Position numbers and translations under genes: made by a program. The notes under the pieces were generated by a model that saw only the letters and a program-made list of their open reading frames with translations, made no database searches and was not told the origin of the DNA. This document shows, in pieces, positions 40,349 to 43,518 of a stretch of DNA of 43,518 nucleotides. This stretch comes from Pseudomonadota bacterium. GTDB taxonomy: Bacteria > Pseudomonadota > Gammaproteobacteria > Acidiferrobacterales > Sulfurifustaceae. The DNA lies in the NCBI GenBank assembly GCA_020354085.1, contig CP070641.1, forward strand, positions 1,486,384 to 1,529,901, written 5' to 3'. Numbering within the stretch: position 1 is the first letter of the stretch; the number at the start of each line of letters is the position of its first letter.

Positions 40349-41023
40349 TTATAACAGCCCACGCTCGCTAAAAGACACGATTTCCCCGTCTCCCACCACC
40401 AAGTGATCCAAAAGCCGAATCTCTACGAGATCCAGGGTTTCGCGTACCCGGGTGGTGAGCAGCTCGTCCGCCCGGCTGGGCTCGGCCACTCCGGAGGGGT
40501 GGTTATGAGCCAGGATCACTGCCGCGGCATTAAGCGCCAGCGCCCGCTTGACGATCTCGCGCGGATACACGGCCGTACCATTGAGCGTCCCACGAAACAA
40601 CTCTTCGAAGGCCAGCACTCGATGGCGGTTGTCGAGAAACAGACAGCAGAACACCTCATACGGACGGTCACGCAAACAGGCCTGAAGATAGACGCGGGTA
40701 TCGTGTGGCGAGGTCAAGGTCGATCCGCGAGCGAGCTTCTCCCCGAGGTAGCGCCGCCCCATCTCCAGCGCCGCCTGGAGCTGGGCGTACTTGGCCGCTC
40801 CCAGACCCGGCGCCTCACATACCAATTTAGAATCAGCCGCCAGCAATTCACGCAAGCCGCCGAAGTGTGCAAGCAGCTCGCGCGCGACGTCAACTGCCGT
40901 CTTGCCGGCCACGCCGGTGCGCAAAAAAATTGCCAGTAACTCGGCGTCCGATAGTGCCTGGGCCCCGCGCGCGATGAGCTTTTCGCGCGGGCGCTCGGTT
41001 TGCGGCCAGTCGGTGATCGGCAT
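40349..41023 (-). CDS. radC: RadC-family JAMM/MPN protein
   Basis: The 224-residue protein begins MPITDWPQTERPREKLIARG, followed by a helix-hairpin-helix-like UPF0758 region (LREGAQ-type SDAELLAIFLRTGVAGKTAV). The MPN domain carries the JAMM zinc site HNHPSGVAEPSRAD. Despite the name it is not proven to act in repair. The ATG at 41023 has GGAGGG nine bases upstream. It diverges from coaBC with 53 bases between start codons, the typical gammaproteobacterial arrangement. Confidence 0.95.
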   Translation of the reverse strand: MPITDWPQTERPREKLIARGAQALSDAELLAIFLRTGVAGKTAVDVARELLAHFGGLRELLAADSKLVCEAPGLGAAKYAQLQAALEMGRRYLGEKLARGSTLTSPHDTRVYLQACLRDRPYEVFCCLFLDNRHRVLAFEELFRGTLNGTAVYPREIVKRALALNAAAVILAHNHPSGVAEPSRADELLTTRVRETLDLVEIRLLDHLVVGDGEIVSFSERGLL

Positions 41024-41039
41024 AGCACCCTCCCTGTGC

Positions 41040-41069
41040 TTGGACGGACTTGTTCCCGGCAAGTACACT
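41040..41069 (+). promoter_or_regulatory. Promoter of coaBC, possibly leaderless
   Basis: TTGGAC (41040-41045) and TACACT (41064-41069) are spaced by 18 bases. The -10 box ends seven bases before the ATG, so transcription should start at or one base before the start codon. There is also no Shine-Dalgarno sequence between. Confidence 0.45.
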
Positions 41070-41076
41070 TTCATAC

Positions 41077-42327
41077 ATGGCAACGCTGGTCAACAAACGC
41101 ATCCTGCTGGGCATCACTGGCGGCATCGCCGCCTACAAGAGTCCGGACCTGGTCCGGCGCCTGCGCGAGGGCGGCGCCGAGGTCCGCTGTGTCCTGACGC
41201 GTGCGGCGGCGGAATTCATCACGCCGCTCACCTTGCACGCGGTCAGCGACCAACCGGTGTATCAGAATCTGTTTGGCGAACAACCGACCAGCGAGGTAGT
41301 CAGCGGCGGCGAGGCCAAGGCGATGGAACATATCGAGCTTGCGCGCTGGGCGGACGCCGTGGTCGTCGCGCCGGCGAGCGCGGACTTCATCGCACGTCTC
41401 GCGCAGGGCCGTGCCGATGACCTGCTCACCACCCTATGCCTGGCGGCCGATGCGCCGGTCGCCATCGCACCGGCCATGAATCAACAGATGTGGCAAAACC
41501 CTGCGACACAAAGCAACGTCGAGACGCTGCGCCGCAATGGGTTGCACCTGTTCGGCCCGGGCGACGGCTCGCAGGCCTGTGGCGAAGTCGGACCGGGGCG
41601 CATGCTGGAGCCAGTCGATATCGCGCGTCTTACTGCTGGGCTCTTCGAAAGCGGCGAACTCGAAGGTCTCGGCGTTGTGATTACCGCCGGCCCGACGTGG
41701 GAAGCGATCGATCCGGTACGCGGTATCACCAACAAAAGCTCGGGGAAGATGGGCTATGCCATTGCTGCGGCGGCTGCCGAGGCCGGCGCGCGCGTGACGC
41801 TGATATCGGGTCCGACCGCGCTCGCCGATCCCGACCGCGTGAAGGTAGTCCGAGTAGCGAGCGCACAAGAAATGTACGACGCCGTGCACACGCAGGTGCA
41901 CGGCGCGCAGGTATTCATCGCCGCCGCCGCGGTCGCGGACTATCGACCGGTTGCACCCGCGACCACGAAGATCAAAAAGAAATCGGAACATCTGACACTC
42001 GAATTGGTACGCACCCCCGACATTCTAGCGAGCGTCGCCGCGCTCACGCCCGCGCCGTTCGCAGTGGGGTTCGCAGCCGAGACCGAAAACGTCGAGGCCA
42101 ACGCGCGCACCAAGCTCGCAGCGAAGAAAGTCGATCTGATAGCGGGCAATCTGGTCGGCGTACCGGATCGCGGTTTCGAGGCCGAAGACAACGGACTGCT
42201 CCTGGTCGAGGCTACCGGCGTGACCGAACTGCCGATTCAGCCGAAAACCAAGCTCGCGCGTGCCTTGATCCATCACGTCGCGCAGCGTCTTGCTGCGCGC
42301 CGCGGGCAAACACGCGAGCGCGCCTAG
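41077..42327 (+). CDS. coaBC: Bifunctional phosphopantothenoylcysteine decarboxylase/synthetase
   Basis: The 416-residue protein makes 4'-phosphopantetheine from phosphopantothenate in coenzyme A synthesis. The CoaC flavoprotein half (1-190) shows ILLGITGGIAAYKSPDLVRR, the VVVAPASADFIARL block, the active-site APAMNQQMW and the flap cysteine of GSQACGEVGPGRM. The CoaB half shows VITAGPTWEAIDPVRGITN, KSSGKMGYAIA, the AAAVADYRP motif and KIKK. Length is normal. It is followed by dut. Confidence 0.97.
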   Translation: MATLVNKRILLGITGGIAAYKSPDLVRRLREGGAEVRCVLTRAAAEFITPLTLHAVSDQPVYQNLFGEQPTSEVVSGGEAKAMEHIELARWADAVVVAPASADFIARLAQGRADDLLTTLCLAADAPVAIAPAMNQQMWQNPATQSNVETLRRNGLHLFGPGDGSQACGEVGPGRMLEPVDIARLTAGLFESGELEGLGVVITAGPTWEAIDPVRGITNKSSGKMGYAIAAAAAEAGARVTLISGPTALADPDRVKVVRVASAQEMYDAVHTQVHGAQVFIAAAAVADYRPVAPATTKIKKKSEHLTLELVRTPDILASVAALTPAPFAVGFAAETENVEANARTKLAAKKVDLIAGNLVGVPDRGFEAEDNGLLLVEATGVTELPIQPKTKLARALIHHVAQRLAARRGQTRERA

Positions 42328-42354
42328 ACAAAGAACAAGTACACGGGAGGTTTC

Positions 42355-42828
42355 ATGACCGGCGTGAACGGCAAACGCAAAGTTCAAGTAAAGGTGCTCG
42401 ACAAACGCGTAGGTGACGAATTTCCGCTGCCACGCTACGCGACTGACGGCGCCGCCGGCATGGACCTGCATGCCTGCCTGGAAGAGCATCTGCACATCGC
42501 GCCCGGGGAGGCGCACCTCGTGCCCACCGGCATCGCCATCCACATGGAAGACACCAACATGGCCGCGGTACTACTGCCGCGCTCGGGCCTCGGCCACAAG
42601 CACGGTATCGTGCTCGGTAATCTGGTCGGATTAATTGACTCCGACTACCAGGGTCAGGTGTTCGTTTCGGTGTGGAACCGCGGCGAGCATTCTTTCACCA
42701 TCGAGCCCGGTGATCGCATCGCGCAAATGGTGTTCGTCCCCGTGATACAGGCGGAGTTCGAGGTGGTCGACAAGTTCACCGAGAGCCAACGTGGCGCCGG
42801 CGGTTTCGGCAGCTCCGGGCGCAAATAG
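42355..42828 (+). CDS. dut: dUTPase
   Basis: The 157-residue trimeric dUTP pyrophosphatase has all five motifs: DGAAGMDLHAC, LPRSGLGHKHGIVLGN, GLIDSDYQGQ, DRIAQMVFVPV and RGAGGFGSSGR. It begins 27 bases after coaBC and forms the common coaBC-dut pair that limits uracil in DNA. The ATG follows GGGAGG. Confidence 0.98.
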   Translation: MTGVNGKRKVQVKVLDKRVGDEFPLPRYATDGAAGMDLHACLEEHLHIAPGEAHLVPTGIAIHMEDTNMAAVLLPRSGLGHKHGIVLGNLVGLIDSDYQGQVFVSVWNRGEHSFTIEPGDRIAQMVFVPVIQAEFEVVDKFTESQRGAGGFGSSGRK

Positions 42829-42933
42829 CCCTGATCGCCAGGTTTCAGCGCGGGCCGGCGGGTAGGCGGGGCCGGCTCGATGCATTACACTCGCGCCTCC
42901 CCGCAATAACGCCAATCAAGTAACTGCCACATC

Positions 42934-43518
42934 ATGCCCAGTACCAACGCCCCTGCCCTGCCTCCAGAAATCTTCAAGGCCTATGATATCCGCGGGATTG
43001 TCGGCAAATCGCTGACACCGGCCATCGTCGAGCGCATCGGCCACGCCATCGGCTCCGAGGCCAAAGCGCGCGGGCGGGACACGATTGTCGTCGGGCGCGA
43101 TGGACGGCTCTCGGGACCGGAGCTGGTGGCGGCGCTCAGCCGCGGCATCAACCAGGCCGGCTGCAATGTGATCGACATCGGCTGCGTACCGACACCGGTC
43201 ACCTATTTTGCGACCCAACACCTTGGCACCGAATCGGGTATCAGCGTCACGGGCTCGCACAACCCGCCCGACTATAACGGCCTCAAGATCATGCTGGCCG
43301 GAGAAACACTTTCGGGCGCCGCGATCCAAGCGCTGCGGCAACGGCTGCTCGACAATAACCTCAGCCACGGCCACGGCAAGGTAACGCAACAAGACGTACG
43401 CGATGCCTACCTCAAGCGCATCACCTCCGACATCAAGCTCGCCCGCAAGATGAGGGTCGCCATCGACTGCGGCAACGGCGTCGCAGGTGAAATGGCGCCG
43501 CAGTTGATGCGCGCGCTT
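42934..43518 (+). CDS. algC: Phosphomannomutase/phosphoglucomutase, partial at window end
   Basis: The 195 residues in the window begin MPSTNAPALPPEIFKAYDIR and cover domain 1 of the alpha-D-phosphohexomutase fold. The phosphoserine loop is SVTGSHNPPDYNGLK, and the metal-binding DGR of GRDGRLSGPELV and the turn IDIGCVPTPV are present. The AlgC-type enzyme would interconvert mannose or glucose 1- and 6-phosphates for polysaccharide synthesis. It continues past the right edge. Position after dut is typical for gammaproteobacteria. Confidence 0.93.
   Translation, partial: MPSTNAPALPPEIFKAYDIRGIVGKSLTPAIVERIGHAIGSEAKARGRDTIVVGRDGRLSGPELVAALSRGINQAGCNVIDIGCVPTPVTYFATQHLGTESGISVTGSHNPPDYNGLKIMLAGETLSGAAIQALRQRLLDNNLSHGHGKVTQQDVRDAYLKRITSDIKLARKMRVAIDCGNGVAGEMAPQLMRAL

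Overview
The window looks like a chromosome segment from a high-GC gammaproteobacterium. The gene order rpmG-rpmB / radC / coaBC-dut-algC and the neighbourhood hda / purM-purN are gammaproteobacterial. Several DsrE-type sulfur-relay proteins make a sulfur-oxidising lineage (Acidiferrobacterales-like) a reasonable guess, but that is inference. No rRNA, tRNA, CRISPR array or intact insertion sequence was seen. The right two thirds is mostly housekeeping; the first 2.6 kb is visibly different, AT-richer accessory DNA.

Layout. 1-2.2 kb, integron-like cassettes on the minus strand: a HicA/HicB toxin-antitoxin pair with its own apparently leaderless promoter, a 75-bp attC-like site, and a large cassette with a secreted tannase/feruloyl esterase; a conserved 120-residue orphan follows. 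2.7-7.1 kb: a peptide-modification/proteolysis neighbourhood (zinc-ribbon metallopeptidase, Anbu proteasome-like protease, circularly permuted ATP-grasp, alpha-E protein). 7.1-11.5 kb: a SnoaL-like protein and a LolCDE-like ABC transporter with a LolA-like partner. 11.6-15.4 kb: an MDR oxidoreductase, a ROK sugar kinase and two small exported proteins. 15.5-20.8 kb: proS, an outer-membrane barrel protein, a bifunctional RelA/SpoT enzyme and a lytic transglycosylase. 20.8-24.3 kb, minus strand: two thioredoxin-fold proteins, a TolC-type outer membrane protein, an HlyD-type adaptor and acylphosphatase. 24.7-31.9 kb: an uncharacterised 549-residue protein, YihY, a LysM lipoprotein, ArsC, a WrbA-like flavoprotein, hda, a CDP-alcohol phosphatidyltransferase, purM and purN.

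32.0-34.7 kb is the most unusual part. An ECF sigma factor sits behind an ECF-type promoter (probably its own), followed by a membrane anti-sigma factor whose periplasmic half is a DsrE-like domain and then by a lipoprotein with a homologous DsrE-like domain. After a strong terminator comes a non-coding stretch with six small hairpins. Their stems differ, but each presents an ANGGA motif in or at the loop, one of them an almost perfect CsrA/RsmA site. This suggests a CsrA-sequestering RNA or a CsrA-controlled leader of the downstream mscS gene.

34.7-43.5 kb: MscS channel, Nudix hydrolase, DesA-type desaturase, HNH endonuclease, Crp/Fnr regulator, rpmG, rpmB, radC, coaBC, dut and the start of algC. 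Starts were moved from the longest open frame wherever a ribosome-binding site, signal peptide or family alignment pointed elsewhere.
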